Source: Roseivirga thermotolerans | GTDB taxonomy: Bacteria > Bacteroidota > Bacteroidia > Cytophagales > Cyclobacteriaceae | Direction: 5' to 3' | DNA: 64,000 nt | Assembly: GCF_014653175.1 (NCBI RefSeq) | Contig: NZ_BNAG01000002.1 | Coordinates: 496,001-560,000, forward strand | Shown here: positions 24,066-32,979 of the stretch, piece after piece | Layout: every line of letters begins with the position of its first letter | Numbering within the stretch: the first letter of the stretch is position 1 | Notes under the pieces: generated by a model | Told to the model about the DNA's origin: nothing | The model's input: only the letters and a program-made list of their open reading frames with translations | Databases searched by the model: none | Translations under genes and position numbers: made by a program

Positions 24066-25582
24066 TTCTTTTTATGTTTCAACAGCCAGAAAATGCAACC
24101 CAGCGTAATGGCGAGCAATAAGAAGAGAGCAGGTAAACCACCCAGGTTAGAAAGCATTTTTATACCCTCAATTCCGGCCATACTCACCATAATATAGGCT
24201 ACAAGACCTATGGTAGTGCCCCAAACAATTTTAATAAAAACCGGGGCAGAAGGCGCCTGAGGCGAAATACCGGTTGAACTAATACCACCCATGGCTTCGG
24301 TGTTGGAATCGGCAGCCGTTACATATGAAAGAAAAGCTGTGAAAAGAAATATCAGGGCCAGCAGGTCAGACCAGGGTAAAGCATCGAAAATACCATAAAT
24401 CACCGATTCGGGCCCCAATGAGGTGAGCAGGCCAAGAAGATCGGCCTTTTTACTTAGCTGAAAATGGAGGGCAATACCACTAAAAATACTCATCCAGAGC
24501 ATTCCGAAAATAGAAGGTAGCACCCAGTTGAAAAGCATAAACTGGCGAATGGTATAACCTTTGGCAAGCCGCCCTAAAAACAGGGCTGTAATAGGTGCCC
24601 AGGCCATCCAGTTGGCCCAGTTAAAGGTTGTCCAGCTTTTAGGCCAGTCGTCATTTGGGTAAAGCACACTAACCACTGTCATTTCAGGGAGCGATTTAAA
24701 GTAAATGACCAGAGCCTGGCCCCATTGCGATAGAATACTTTTAGTGGGGCCAAAGAAAAGTAAGAACAGAGCCAGAATAAGAAATATGCGGGCATTGATG
24801 TCCGAAAGCACCCGAATACCTTTCATTAAACCCGATATAGCCGAAAGAGTAAAGCATCCCACTATGAGAAGGGCAATGAACAGCAACAACCAGGGACTTT
24901 GATAACCTGTGAGGTTATGAATTCCACCACTAAGGGTTAGTATACCGGCTCCCAAAGAGGCCGCCATTCCAGCAACCAGTGCATAAAGACAAATGCCGTC
25001 TATTAACACTCCCAACTTCCCCTTTGGAGTAGCCTTTTGCCAGGGGAAGAGTGTAGACTCCAGGCTGAAGCTTCGTTTTCGGTTATAGAATGCAATCGCG
25101 AACATCAGGGCCGGAATACAATAAATGGCATAGGGAGTAAACGTCCAGTGCAGGTACATGTAACTTAGAGCCTCCTGAGCGGCTTTTTCGCTCAAGGCTG
25201 GAGTTTCAGAGAAAGCAGGAGGAGAAGAAAAATGAAACAGAGGTTCGGCAGTTCCCCAGAATATGATGCCCGTGGCAATGGTAGTACACAATACAATAGA
25301 GAACCAGCGCCACTTGCTGAGAAAGGGTTCCGCATGCTCACCACCAATTTTTTGCTTTCCCAGGGGGTGAAAGCATATTACGAGGCAACAGACTAGCATA
25401 AGACCGGTGGTTATGCTGAACAGCCATCCGAAACGAGAAATGATGAGGTCATTGATGCGGCTGGTAGTTTCAAGAAAACCCTCCGCATCTGCAAGACTAT
25501 AGACAAGAGCTGCGAGAAGGAGGAGAAAGGGAGGCCAGAAAACCTGATGACGAAAATTGGAAAACAATCGATTAATTCTCAA
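24062..25582 (-). CDS. BCCT family (betaine/carnitine/choline) transporter
   Basis: The frame opens with TTG at 25582 (MRINRLFSNF); an in-frame TGA lies three codons upstream and no ATG occurs before the first membrane helices, so TTG is probably the true start. The 506-residue protein has about twelve hydrophobic helices and BCCT motifs: GIIFWGTAEPL in the third-helix region, the GxG stretch GMAASLGAGILTLSGG, and WMAWAPITALFLGRLAKGYTIRQF. BCCT carriers take up quaternary ammonium compounds, often for osmoprotection, driven by Na+ or H+. The precise substrate cannot be read. It stands alone, convergent with the ABC permease. Confidence 0.92.
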   Translation of the reverse strand: MRINRLFSNFRHQVFWPPFLLLLAALVYSLADAEGFLETTSRINDLIISRFGWLFSITTGLMLVCCLVICFHPLGKQKIGGEHAEPFLSKWRWFSIVLCTTIATGIIFWGTAEPLFHFSSPPAFSETPALSEKAAQEALSYMYLHWTFTPYAIYCIPALMFAIAFYNRKRSFSLESTLFPWQKATPKGKLGVLIDGICLYALVAGMAASLGAGILTLSGGIHNLTGYQSPWLLLFIALLIVGCFTLSAISGLMKGIRVLSDINARIFLILALFLLFFGPTKSILSQWGQALVIYFKSLPEMTVVSVLYPNDDWPKSWTTFNWANWMAWAPITALFLGRLAKGYTIRQFMLFNWVLPSIFGMLWMSIFSGIALHFQLSKKADLLGLLTSLGPESVIYGIFDALPWSDLLALIFLFTAFLSYVTAADSNTEAMGGISSTGISPQAPSAPVFIKIVWGTTIGLVAYIMVSMAGIEGIKMLSNLGGLPALFLLLAITLGCIFWLLKHKKK

Positions 25583-25601
25583 CGGTGTTCAGTATATCAG
25601 T

Positions 25602-25609
25602 TATTTTTG
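25602..25609 (+). promoter_or_regulatory. Probable -7 box (TATTTTTG) for the DinB-like gene
   Basis: TATTTTTG fits the Bacteroidota consensus TAnnTTTG and would place transcription start about 40 bases ahead of the ATG at 25656. Confidence 0.35.
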
Positions 25610-25655
25610 AAAGTAAACCATTCTTTATCGTTAAACAAACCATTTGCTATTGGCC

Positions 25656-26204
25656 ATGAAAGCACTGTACACTTCCCTATTCTTTCTTTTTTTTACTGCC
25701 CTCAGTGCTCAGGACTTACCTTACAGATCTATCCCTGATGTGCCTGAAGGGCTTTATGCCCAGCAGGCAATGGCACGAATGGTCGATGGTCTGGGGTTTA
25801 GGTTTTATTGGGCCTCTGAGTCGCTAAGGCCAGAAGATCTTGCTTTTGGGCCTGAAGGAGAGGGGCGAAATGTAATGCAGACTATTCAGCATATTTATGG
25901 CCTTTCTGTCTTTACAATGACCTCTTTAGATAAAACTTTTGAAGCACCCAAGGCAGCCGATACCTATGAGGAGCTTCGTACCCAAACCCTTCATCTGATC
26001 AAGGCTATATCTGATAAGTTGCAGCGAATGGATAATGCTTCATTGCAAAAGGTAGAAGTGAATGGACTGCCCTTTTGGTACTTGATTAATGGTCCGATTG
26101 CCGATGCTATATACCATACCGGTCAGATAGTGCTGCTGAGAAGGATGTCTGGTAACCCCACAAACCCAAAAGTGAGTGTGCTAAGGGGAGTAGTGGGTAA
26201 TTAA
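25656..26204 (+). CDS. Exported DinB-superfamily-like protein
   Basis: The start at 25656 gives a signal peptide (MKALYTSLFFLFFTALSAQ), with an alternative ATG at 25644. The 182-residue mature-plus-signal product is helical and shows a DinB-like plan: MARMVDGLGFRFYWASESL as first helix, a second helix with TIQHIYGLS (His79), and a last DAIYHTGQIVLLRRM helix (Asp150, His154) matching the HxGQI motif of DinB proteins. Most DinB proteins are cytoplasmic thiol-dependent enzymes such as bacillithiol transferases, so an exported member with an incomplete His triad is unusual. Activity is unknown. Confidence 0.65.
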   Translation: MKALYTSLFFLFFTALSAQDLPYRSIPDVPEGLYAQQAMARMVDGLGFRFYWASESLRPEDLAFGPEGEGRNVMQTIQHIYGLSVFTMTSLDKTFEAPKAADTYEELRTQTLHLIKAISDKLQRMDNASLQKVEVNGLPFWYLINGPIADAIYHTGQIVLLRRMSGNPTNPKVSVLRGVVGN

Positions 26205-26207
26205 GTA

Positions 26208-26609
26208 TTAGAAGTTCTTATCGATAATTTTTTTGAGTATTTCTTCTGTAAGAGGTTTGTGAATAAAGCCCTCTACATTGGTGCTTTTGGATTTTTCAAG
26301 ATCATCGGGGTTGAGCGATGTGGTGAGCATTACAATAACCACTTTGGCCTTTTGGTCAATGTGTAGCTTTTCGTAGTGCTCCAAAAACTGCCAGCCGTTC
26401 ATGCCGGGCATGTTTATATCTAAAAAAATTAGATCGGGCTGCGGATATTCTCCGTTTTCTGATGACTTCAAGAACTCCAGAGCTTCCATGCCGCTTTTAG
26501 CTACCACACAGCGTTCGCAACATTCGGCCTCTTCAACAACCATTGAGTTCAGAAAATTGGTGGCAGCATCATCGTCAACCAACAGAATGCATTTTAGCTT
26601 CTTTTCCAT
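26208..26609 (-). CDS. Single-domain response regulator (receiver only)
   Basis: A 133-residue CheY-like protein. The acidic pocket is DDD at 12-14, the phosphoacceptor is Asp64 in LIFLDINMPGMNGW, the switch Thr is in MLTTS (about 96-97), and the conserved Lys is Lys118 in HKPL. There is no output domain. It starts 3 bases after the stop of the histidine kinase gene, so it is the cognate partner and probably relays phosphate or modulates the kinase. It lies convergently beside the DinB-like gene (3-base gap between stops). Confidence 0.92.
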   Translation of the reverse strand: MEKKLKCILLVDDDAATNFLNSMVVEEAECCERCVVAKSGMEALEFLKSSENGEYPQPDLIFLDINMPGMNGWQFLEHYEKLHIDQKAKVVIVMLTTSLNPDDLEKSKSTNVEGFIHKPLTEEILKKIIDKNF

Positions 26610-26612
26610 AGA

Positions 26613-27917
26613 CTATAAATTAGGGATGTTAAAAAAGAAGGTAGATCCCTCATTTGGGGTCGATTCTACCCAGATATTACCACCGTGCAACTCCACTATC
26701 TTTTTGCAATGCGACAGGCCGATACCGGTACCCGGATATTCACTTTGGTTGTACAGACGTTGAAAAATGACAAAAATCTGATCCTGATACTGTTTGTCAA
26801 TACCTATGCCATTGTCTTCTATAGAGAAAGTCCAGCCATTGTTGGGTTTGGCCGAAACGACCACACGGGGTGGAACGTCTTTTCTTCTGAATTTTATGGC
26901 ATTGGCTATTAGGTTTTGAAAAAGTACTCTTAGCTCTGTTTCGTAGGCGTTGATTATAGGCAAGTCGTTAATAATAAGCTCTCCGTCTACTTCCTCAATA
27001 GAGGTTTTCATGTCTTTCTTTACGGCCTTTACCAGCTTAATACAGTCAACCGATTTCAGTTGTTTGTTTTTTCCAATCCTGCCATACTCTAACAGGCCTT
27101 TTACCAGGTTGCGCATGCGGTTAGATGAATCGGAGACAAATGAAAGCAGCTTGTTTCCTTTGGCGTCAAGTGTATCGGCATAGTCCTTTTTCAGCTTTTC
27201 TGACAGGTCTATAATGGTGCGTAAGGGTTCTTGCAGATCGTGAGAGGCTACGTAAACAAATTGCTCTATTTCCTGATTTTGTCTTTGGAGTGAAGAAACG
27301 GCCCTTCTCAGCTTACGTTCGGCCAATTCGGCCTGCTTGGTTTTTTCGGCTAAATCGTGATTAACGTACTGAAGTTCAAATATAATGCTGGTTAGCTTGG
27401 CCATGCCTTCCAGATACTCCTGGTCATGCTCGTCAAAATCACCTTCGAATCGGTCGCTAAGTTGTAAAACACCCACAACTTCACCATTGGGTCGTTTTAC
27501 AGGTGATGCCAGCCACCCAGGCATAGGAGGATGCTCAAGTCCACGGGCATCTTTAAGTTCGCTAAAGCGTTTGAACATAGGGTGGCTGTAGAGTTCTTCT
27601 TCCGTAAATCTCACCGACTTCCTTTGGTCAATAACCAAGCGCCAGATCCCCTTGCCCGTGGGCATTACGTCATAGGAATTATATTTTTCATACTTACTCG
27701 AGAAGCTATGGGTATGGACTGCCCGCTGAAAATCTCCGTCTGGTATAAAGCTTACCGCTGATTGATGAGCTCCAATCGATGTTCTTATCTCTTGGGCGAT
27801 GTCGTGCAAGACATCGGCAAAAGACTTGTCATGAGCCAAGCTCAGCGTGGTGTTTATATTAAGTACCAGCTTTGCTTTTGACTCACGAGAATCAGATGTG
27901 CCCAAAGAACTAAACAT
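26613..27917 (-). CDS. GAF-domain sensor histidine kinase
   Basis: The ATG at 27917 (MFSSLGTSDS) is chosen over an in-frame TTG two codons earlier. The 434-residue protein has no membrane helix, so it should be cytoplasmic. The N-terminal about 180 residues form a GAF domain (TSIGAHQSAVSFIP... WLASPVKRPNGEVVGVLQLSD). A coiled-coil linker (about 185-220) follows, then a HisKA domain with YVASHDLQEPLRTI (phospho-His226) and an HATPase domain (LIANAIKFR, IEDNGIGI, TGIGLSHCKKIVELHGG). This is the cyanobacterial-phytochrome-like class in which the kinase acts with a single-domain receiver, as encoded next door. I see no chromophore Cys-His motif, so the signal is unknown. Confidence 0.92.
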   Translation of the reverse strand: MFSSLGTSDSRESKAKLVLNINTTLSLAHDKSFADVLHDIAQEIRTSIGAHQSAVSFIPDGDFQRAVHTHSFSSKYEKYNSYDVMPTGKGIWRLVIDQRKSVRFTEEELYSHPMFKRFSELKDARGLEHPPMPGWLASPVKRPNGEVVGVLQLSDRFEGDFDEHDQEYLEGMAKLTSIIFELQYVNHDLAEKTKQAELAERKLRRAVSSLQRQNQEIEQFVYVASHDLQEPLRTIIDLSEKLKKDYADTLDAKGNKLLSFVSDSSNRMRNLVKGLLEYGRIGKNKQLKSVDCIKLVKAVKKDMKTSIEEVDGELIINDLPIINAYETELRVLFQNLIANAIKFRRKDVPPRVVVSAKPNNGWTFSIEDNGIGIDKQYQDQIFVIFQRLYNQSEYPGTGIGLSHCKKIVELHGGNIWVESTPNEGSTFFFNIPNL

Positions 27918-28086
27918 AGACAATTCTTACGCCTAAAAACTTTAATGGATTAATGTAATTACATATTAATTTACATATAAAATCATATAAATCAATATAT
28001 GTAAATATTATTCTTTGATATGTTAAGAAGAAAGTTTCTTCGAAGATCTGTGAAGATAGACGTATACGGGGTTCTGTTTATACGTC

Positions 28087-29217
28087 TTAGTCAACATATT
28101 GTTTTAAAAAGTTCTTCCCAAAATTCAATAATGGGGTGGAGGCCATAATTTTCAATTCTTCTAAAAGCCCCGTCTCTTCATCGAGAAACCTAAACATTGT
28201 GTGCAGTCCATTTTTTCTGAAAAGAGATCCGAAAATTTCTTCACCGGTATATTTTCCTTCGGCTAAAACCCTCAATAGAGTGGCATCATAGGCTTTGAAT
28301 CGGGAGGTTTGGTAGGGTAGATGGCTGTCGGGTGCTTTTCCCTTTTTCAGGTTTTCTACCATGGCTTGGAGTATTTGCTGTCCGCGCAGAAATGTGTAGC
28401 CCGTAGAGGCCTTGGCAAAGCCTCCGTTAATGCCAATGTTATAGACGTTTTCACTTTGTTTGATCACGAAGCGATGATCCGTCATTGGAATTACACCAAA
28501 CTCTTCCTCAGCAATGGTGTAGCCTTCAATACCTAATTGTTTAATGTAGCTTTTCAAACCCAGTGTATATTCTGTATCAGAAAGCATAGCAGGGCTAAAT
28601 AGGGTATATTCAACAAGAGCCCTTTTGCTGCTGAAAGGCAGCACGTAGCCAAAGCGACAATCGCCTTGTTGGTCTACCGAAAAATCCATGTAGGTGGCTG
28701 TGTCCGGCAAAAAACTGTCTGATGCAGTTTCAATTACCCACCCTTTAAAGTGCTGTAAAAGAGTAGTGGAGGCTTCTTTTTGGAGCGCGTTAAGGTTGAA
28801 AATGCTGGAAAAAACCAATTGTCCTTTATACTCAGAAGAGTCAGTTTTAACCACTCCGTTTGGGCTTATTTGTTCCACCGTTTCCTGTACCCAGACTACT
28901 TGCGGCACATTTAGGTTTTCTTTCATGAAGGCATAGAAGTCTATTGCCCGAATCATCTTATAGGAATATGGAGCGAGAGCATAGGTTTTATGCCACTTTG
29001 AGGTAGCTACTCTGGCGTTTGCCCATGTTTTGAACACCAGTTGCTCTAGCAGGTTTTGGCCTTTTTGCCAAAAGCACCAGGTGCGGTCGTTGGTGCTTTT
29101 TGAGTCTTTTTCGATTATAAGTATGCTTTTTTGCTTATCTTCGAAACCCGTCAGCAGATAAGCCAGGGTTAATCCGGCTGCCCCACCTCCGGCTATTATA
29201 TAATCGAACTGCTTCAT
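28087..29217 (-). CDS. Lycopene beta-cyclase family protein (CrtY-like)
   Basis: A 376-residue FAD-dependent protein. The N-terminal Rossmann motif is IIAGGGAAGLTLAYLL (7-22). A second block DRTWCFWQKGQ is characteristic of CrtY-type lycopene cyclases, and later blocks are VLPFSSKRALVEYTLFSP, GVIPMTDHRF and GINGGFAKASTGYTF. CrtY closes the beta-ionone rings of lycopene to make beta-carotene in the membrane, so the organism is probably pigmented. No other carotenoid genes are nearby. A promoter-like box lies just upstream. The spacer 27918-28086 is very AT-rich and shows no gene. Confidence 0.9.
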   Translation of the reverse strand: MKQFDYIIAGGGAAGLTLAYLLTGFEDKQKSILIIEKDSKSTNDRTWCFWQKGQNLLEQLVFKTWANARVATSKWHKTYALAPYSYKMIRAIDFYAFMKENLNVPQVVWVQETVEQISPNGVVKTDSSEYKGQLVFSSIFNLNALQKEASTTLLQHFKGWVIETASDSFLPDTATYMDFSVDQQGDCRFGYVLPFSSKRALVEYTLFSPAMLSDTEYTLGLKSYIKQLGIEGYTIAEEEFGVIPMTDHRFVIKQSENVYNIGINGGFAKASTGYTFLRGQQILQAMVENLKKGKAPDSHLPYQTSRFKAYDATLLRVLAEGKYTGEEIFGSLFRKNGLHTMFRFLDEETGLLEELKIMASTPLLNFGKNFLKQYVD

Positions 29218-29222
29218 TAGAT

Positions 29223-29230
29223 CAAACTTA
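29223..29230 (-). promoter_or_regulatory. Probable -7 box (TAAGTTTG) for the lycopene cyclase gene
   Basis: On the minus strand TAAGTTTG fits TAnnTTTG and ends 5 bases before the ATG at 29217, implying a nearly leaderless transcript. No -33 box is evident. Confidence 0.35.
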
Positions 29231-29362
29231 ATAGAATAACTGCTATTCTCTCTTTTTGATTTAAATGCTTTTTAAACGACTGTAAGACTGTGTGATAAAG
29301 GGTTTTTGGGGAACCTCTTTATGTAAAACTTTTTAAATTGGCGGCCAACTGGGAGACCACGA

Positions 29363-30208
29363 ATGACTAAAACACCTGTCATATGCCTTATGGTACTGTG
29401 CCTGCTATCTTCTTGCGGGATACAAATGATATGCCCTGCTTACCATTCTTCCTTTGTGCTGGATGAAGATCACCAGCGCGATCTTTACTCTCTTTTTACT
29501 GTAGTGGATGGTGATACCGTGCCCAAGCGTCCTTACGGATTTAAGTACAAAGCAGAAGGTGATAGCATGATGGAAAAGTTTATCAAAGGTACGGAAGGTA
29601 AAGGGTTTAGAGTACAGACCGGCAGGGTGCATTCTTTAGAAAAGGCCGGTTTTACCTATGAAAACCGGGTGAAAGAAAAACTGTGGGTGAAGATTTTTTC
29701 CGGTCGGGAAAAACCTGTTCTTGAAAACCCTTATCTGTTCGACCGTATTACCAAAAAGCGACCGTTCTATAAACTCGACCAGTTGGAGACCGAGCTGGTT
29801 CACTTTAACAGTGCTGCCTACGATAGTCTGGTGCGAGCAACTATCAATCGTGGAGATACTGCAGCTTACGATCGTTTAATGCAGGAGTATAATGCGCTAC
29901 CTCCGGCTATACAGGCACAACATGCCCCGCTACTGAGAGGAGGGTTCAATGTGGAGCAAGATGAATACGATAAGCGTTACAAAGATTACTTTCTGGAACT
30001 GCCCGAGCCCCCAGCACCCATAGACAGTAGTTTGTTAAAAGCTCAACAGCCCGACACCCTTGCTACCGATACAACCTCCAAAAAGGGAATTTTAGGGCTG
30101 TTCAAAAAGAAAGGGAATAAGAGTGAAGAAAAGCCGCCTAAAAAAGAGCGCAAGCGCGATCGGAAGAATAACGATGAAGGTATCTTGAATGAAGATGATG
30201 ATAATTAA
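29363..30208 (+). CDS. Lipoprotein of unknown function with CPAYHSSF motif
   Basis: A 281-residue protein with a lipoprotein signal (CLLSSC, Cys18) followed at once by the motif CPAYHSSFVLDED (24-36), which I recall in lipoproteins of related Cytophagales without an assigned function. The middle is helical and Tyr-rich (NEL-poor, with KRYKDYFLELPEPP near residue 210), followed by a Pro/Thr linker. The C-terminus is strongly charged and basic (KPPKKERKRDRKNND), suggesting a disordered tail that could bind nucleic acid, peptidoglycan or a partner protein. It is transcribed alone, convergent with the GATase-like gene. I do not recognise a catalytic domain. Confidence 0.7.
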   Translation: MTKTPVICLMVLCLLSSCGIQMICPAYHSSFVLDEDHQRDLYSLFTVVDGDTVPKRPYGFKYKAEGDSMMEKFIKGTEGKGFRVQTGRVHSLEKAGFTYENRVKEKLWVKIFSGREKPVLENPYLFDRITKKRPFYKLDQLETELVHFNSAAYDSLVRATINRGDTAAYDRLMQEYNALPPAIQAQHAPLLRGGFNVEQDEYDKRYKDYFLELPEPPAPIDSSLLKAQQPDTLATDTTSKKGILGLFKKKGNKSEEKPPKKERKRDRKNNDEGILNEDDDN

Positions 30209-30238
30209 AGCTTCCGTTTCGGGGGGGCGACTTTGTAC

Positions 30239-31504
30239 TTAGGTCTTCCGTTTTTTCTTTTTAGCAGCCGGAAATAGAATATTGTTTAGAATAAGCCTGT
30301 AGCCGGGCGAATTAGGGAAAAGGTTAAGATCGGTCGGTTCTTCACCTACCCGATGCTGATAATCTTCCGGGTCGTGTCCTCCGTAAAAAGTCCAGAATCC
30401 CTTGCCATAGATGCCGTGAATGTATTTGTCTTCATTGGCTGCAATTGTTTCGCCCATTACTACCACATCTGGTTTTACTACCCGTTTCTTAAATGACGTG
30501 GTTTGTCCGTAAAACCCTTTAATGAGATTGGTATGGTTTTGTGTGAGCATAGTTGGCACCGGATCCCACTTGGCTGAAAACTGAAAGAGCTTAAAGTAAT
30601 CATTGCCCTCGTTGAGCGAGCGTTGTCTGCGGGCATCCGTGTTGTCTATATCGGAAAATTCATACTCCAGTGGATTGGTTTTGAGCTTAAAGTTTTCGAA
30701 GGCCAGCGTTTGTGTAAAGTCAAACCTTCGCTCTGCCCCCGGCTCGGCAGGGTCGCCATCGTACATAGACTCTATAAAGTCTACTCCATTTGCTGCCAGG
30801 GCAATGTCGAAAGAGTCGGTGGCCGAGCACATGGCGAACAGAAAGCCCCCCCCGGCCACAAATGCCCTGATTTTTTGAGCAATGGCCAATTTGAGTTGAG
30901 AAACTTTTGCAAAGCCATGCTTTTTGGCCGAAGCTTCATAGTCTTTCTGCTGCTGAATATACCACGAGTAGTTTTTAAAGGTGGCATAGAATTTTCCGTA
31001 CTGACCCGTAAAATCTTCATGGTGTAAGTGTAACCAATCGTATGAGGTTAGTTCATCGTTCATGAGTTCATCATCATATACCACATCGTAAGGAATTTCT
31101 GCATAGGTCAGGGCCAGTGTTACGGCATCGTCCCAGGGCATTTTGCTTTTGGGTGAGTAAACGGCAATTTTGGGCACCTTCTCCAGCCGCATCATATCCA
31201 TGTTGCTCGAAGGAGAGGAGAGGAGTTGCTCCAGCTTGAGGGCATCGGCATCAGAAATTACCTGATAGCTCACTCCCCTTACCACCAGTTCATTTTCAAT
31301 GCCCGTTCGGGCGGGCAGTAAAAAACTTCCTCCCCTGTAATTTAACATCCAGTCAATTGGTTCGTCTTGACTTAAAACCCAATAGGCAATTCCATAAGCT
31401 TTGAGGTGGTTGGTCTGGCTTTCGTCCATAGGAACCAATATCTTATTGGAAAAACCAGTGATTGTAAAAAGGCAGAAGAGAAAGGTGAAAACTAGTTTCT
31501 TCAT
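30239..31504 (-). CDS. Exported class I glutamine-amidotransferase-like protein (database label 'asparagine synthetase B')
   Basis: The start at 31504 (MKKLVFTFLF) gives a signal peptide ending near GFSN; an in-frame ATG at 31546 precedes it by 14 residues. The 421-residue protein has a GATase1-like core: KIAVYSPKSKMPWDDAVTLAL near 112-132, an LHLHHEDFTG segment near 159-168, and the nucleophile-elbow motif GGGFLFAMCSATDS with Cys226. Bacteroidota homologues are often annotated asparagine synthetase B, but I see no ATP-pyrophosphatase or N-terminal Cys amidotransferase domain, so that name is not supported. Residues 240-430 add a second domain ending in a basic KKKKRKT tail. Substrate unknown. 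Confidence 0.75.
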   Translation of the reverse strand: MKKLVFTFLFCLFTITGFSNKILVPMDESQTNHLKAYGIAYWVLSQDEPIDWMLNYRGGSFLLPARTGIENELVVRGVSYQVISDADALKLEQLLSSPSSNMDMMRLEKVPKIAVYSPKSKMPWDDAVTLALTYAEIPYDVVYDDELMNDELTSYDWLHLHHEDFTGQYGKFYATFKNYSWYIQQQKDYEASAKKHGFAKVSQLKLAIAQKIRAFVAGGGFLFAMCSATDSFDIALAANGVDFIESMYDGDPAEPGAERRFDFTQTLAFENFKLKTNPLEYEFSDIDNTDARRQRSLNEGNDYFKLFQFSAKWDPVPTMLTQNHTNLIKGFYGQTTSFKKRVVKPDVVVMGETIAANEDKYIHGIYGKGFWTFYGGHDPEDYQHRVGEEPTDLNLFPNSPGYRLILNNILFPAAKKKKRKT

Positions 31505-31619
31505 AGCGAACAAGATATTAAACCGTTTAGCTGTGGAATCGTTCAATTTACGTATTAGTTGCTAAAACTTGACCAGTGGTCAATTACATTTATAACGAGG
31601 TTAGACTCAAGTATTACGC

Positions 31620-32855
31620 ATGAATTTAAGACAAAACATCTCCGAAGGCATTAGCTCCATAAAAGCCAACATTCTCCGAACTGTCCTTACCGGACTCATC
31701 ATTGCCATTGGTATTACTTCTCTGGTAGGCATGCTCACGGCTGTAGATGGCATTAAAAGTGAAATTGATGCCAGCTTATCCAACCTGGGAGCTAATAGTT
31801 TCGATATTAATTCTCGTTTTTCCGGCCGAAGAAACCAGAATGGTAGAAAGGAGAAGTCTTATGAGCCCATTCGCTTTACAGAGGCCAACCGTTTCAAAGA
31901 AACTTTTGAGTTTCCTTCTACCACTACAGTTTATACCCGTGTGAGTGGTATTGCGGAAATAAAGTATGGTAGCAAAACCACCAACCCGAATATTTCGGTT
32001 ACTGGAGGCGATGAAAACTACATAGCTATAAAGGGTATTAATATTGAGCGCGGTAGAAATTTCTCTTCGTTGGAAATTCAATATGGAAACTACGTGTGCA
32101 TTTTGGGTACGGAAGTGGTAAAGGCCCTTTTCGAAGCCAATGAAGACCCGCTCAACCAACAAGTGAAGTTTTACGGCAACAATTACCGGGTAATCGGAAT
32201 TTTGGAAGAAAAAGGAGGTTTTGGTGGCGATACGGAAGAAGATAGAAACATTATCATTCCGCTACAGAATGCCAAACGACTGGATAGAAGAGGCTCTATG
32301 CGCTTCAATATTACTACCATGATCCAGAACCCTGAAGATATTGAGTATGCCATGGGTGAAGCCACCGGTTTAATGCGTCAGATTAGGGGCGATAGAATAG
32401 GAGAAGAAGACTCTTTCGAAGTAGAAAGGAGCGACTCGGTAACAGAAGCCCTTGATAACATTACCAATGGCATGCGAATGGCCGGATTTGGTATAGGTGC
32501 TGTAACCCTGTTAGGAGCGGCTATTGGCCTAATGAATATTATGATGGTTTCGGTAACCGAGAGAACCCGTGAAATAGGGATTAGAAAGGCTCTTGGAGCT
32601 ACTCCAAAGCGCATACTGCAACAGTTTCTTATTGAGTCGGTAGTAATTTGCCAAATGGGCGGTATTGCAGGAGCTGTTCTCGGCATTATTGTAGGGAACA
32701 TTCTGGCCAAGTTATTAGGAGGAGCATTTATTATTCCGTGGCTGTGGATTACCGTAGGTCTGATTATTTGTGTTGTAGTAGGAGTTATTTCCGGTTACAT
32801 TCCTGCCAAGCGAGCTGCCGCTATGGATCCTATTGAGTCGCTTCGCTTTGAGTAA
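31620..32855 (+). CDS. MacB/FtsX-type ABC transporter permease
   Basis: A 411-residue protein. An N-terminal membrane helix (ILRTVLTGLIIAIGITSLVGM) is followed by a periplasmic MacB-like domain (about 45-280) with SNLGANSFDINSRFSG. Three C-terminal helices follow (GIGAVTLLGAAIGLMNIMMV, then VVICQMGGIAGAVLGIIVG, then ITVGLIICVVVGVISGYIPA), with the family motif VTERTREIGIRKALGAT. This is the topology of MacB-type mechanotransmission permeases, which need a separate ATPase; none is encoded beside it. Likely roles are lipoprotein release or drug/peptide export. It appears to be a single-gene unit. Confidence 0.9.
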   Translation: MNLRQNISEGISSIKANILRTVLTGLIIAIGITSLVGMLTAVDGIKSEIDASLSNLGANSFDINSRFSGRRNQNGRKEKSYEPIRFTEANRFKETFEFPSTTTVYTRVSGIAEIKYGSKTTNPNISVTGGDENYIAIKGINIERGRNFSSLEIQYGNYVCILGTEVVKALFEANEDPLNQQVKFYGNNYRVIGILEEKGGFGGDTEEDRNIIIPLQNAKRLDRRGSMRFNITTMIQNPEDIEYAMGEATGLMRQIRGDRIGEEDSFEVERSDSVTEALDNITNGMRMAGFGIGAVTLLGAAIGLMNIMMVSVTERTREIGIRKALGATPKRILQQFLIESVVICQMGGIAGAVLGIIVGNILAKLLGGAFIIPWLWITVGLIICVVVGVISGYIPAKRAAAMDPIESLRFE

Positions 32856-32979
32856 GAAGCTTTCAGATGGTGGGCATAAGAACTAAGGCATTGGTTTACA
32901 AAGGTCTGCCGCCTTACTTATCGGATTGACACCTATTGGTAATTGCTGCCTACAATATTTAAATTGAAAAGAAAAAGCC

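Noticed and set aside
26613-27917. Phytochrome photoreceptor
   Set aside because: The kinase is phytochrome-like in its kinase part, but lacks a PAS-GAF-PHY arrangement and chromophore Cys/His motifs.
27918-28086. AT-rich spacer as a replication origin
   Set aside because: No DnaA-box cluster, no dnaA/dnaN or origin-linked genes; just AT-rich.
31620-32855. Complete MacAB-TolC-type efflux system
   Set aside because: Only the permease is present; no MacA-like, ATPase or TolC gene adjoins it.
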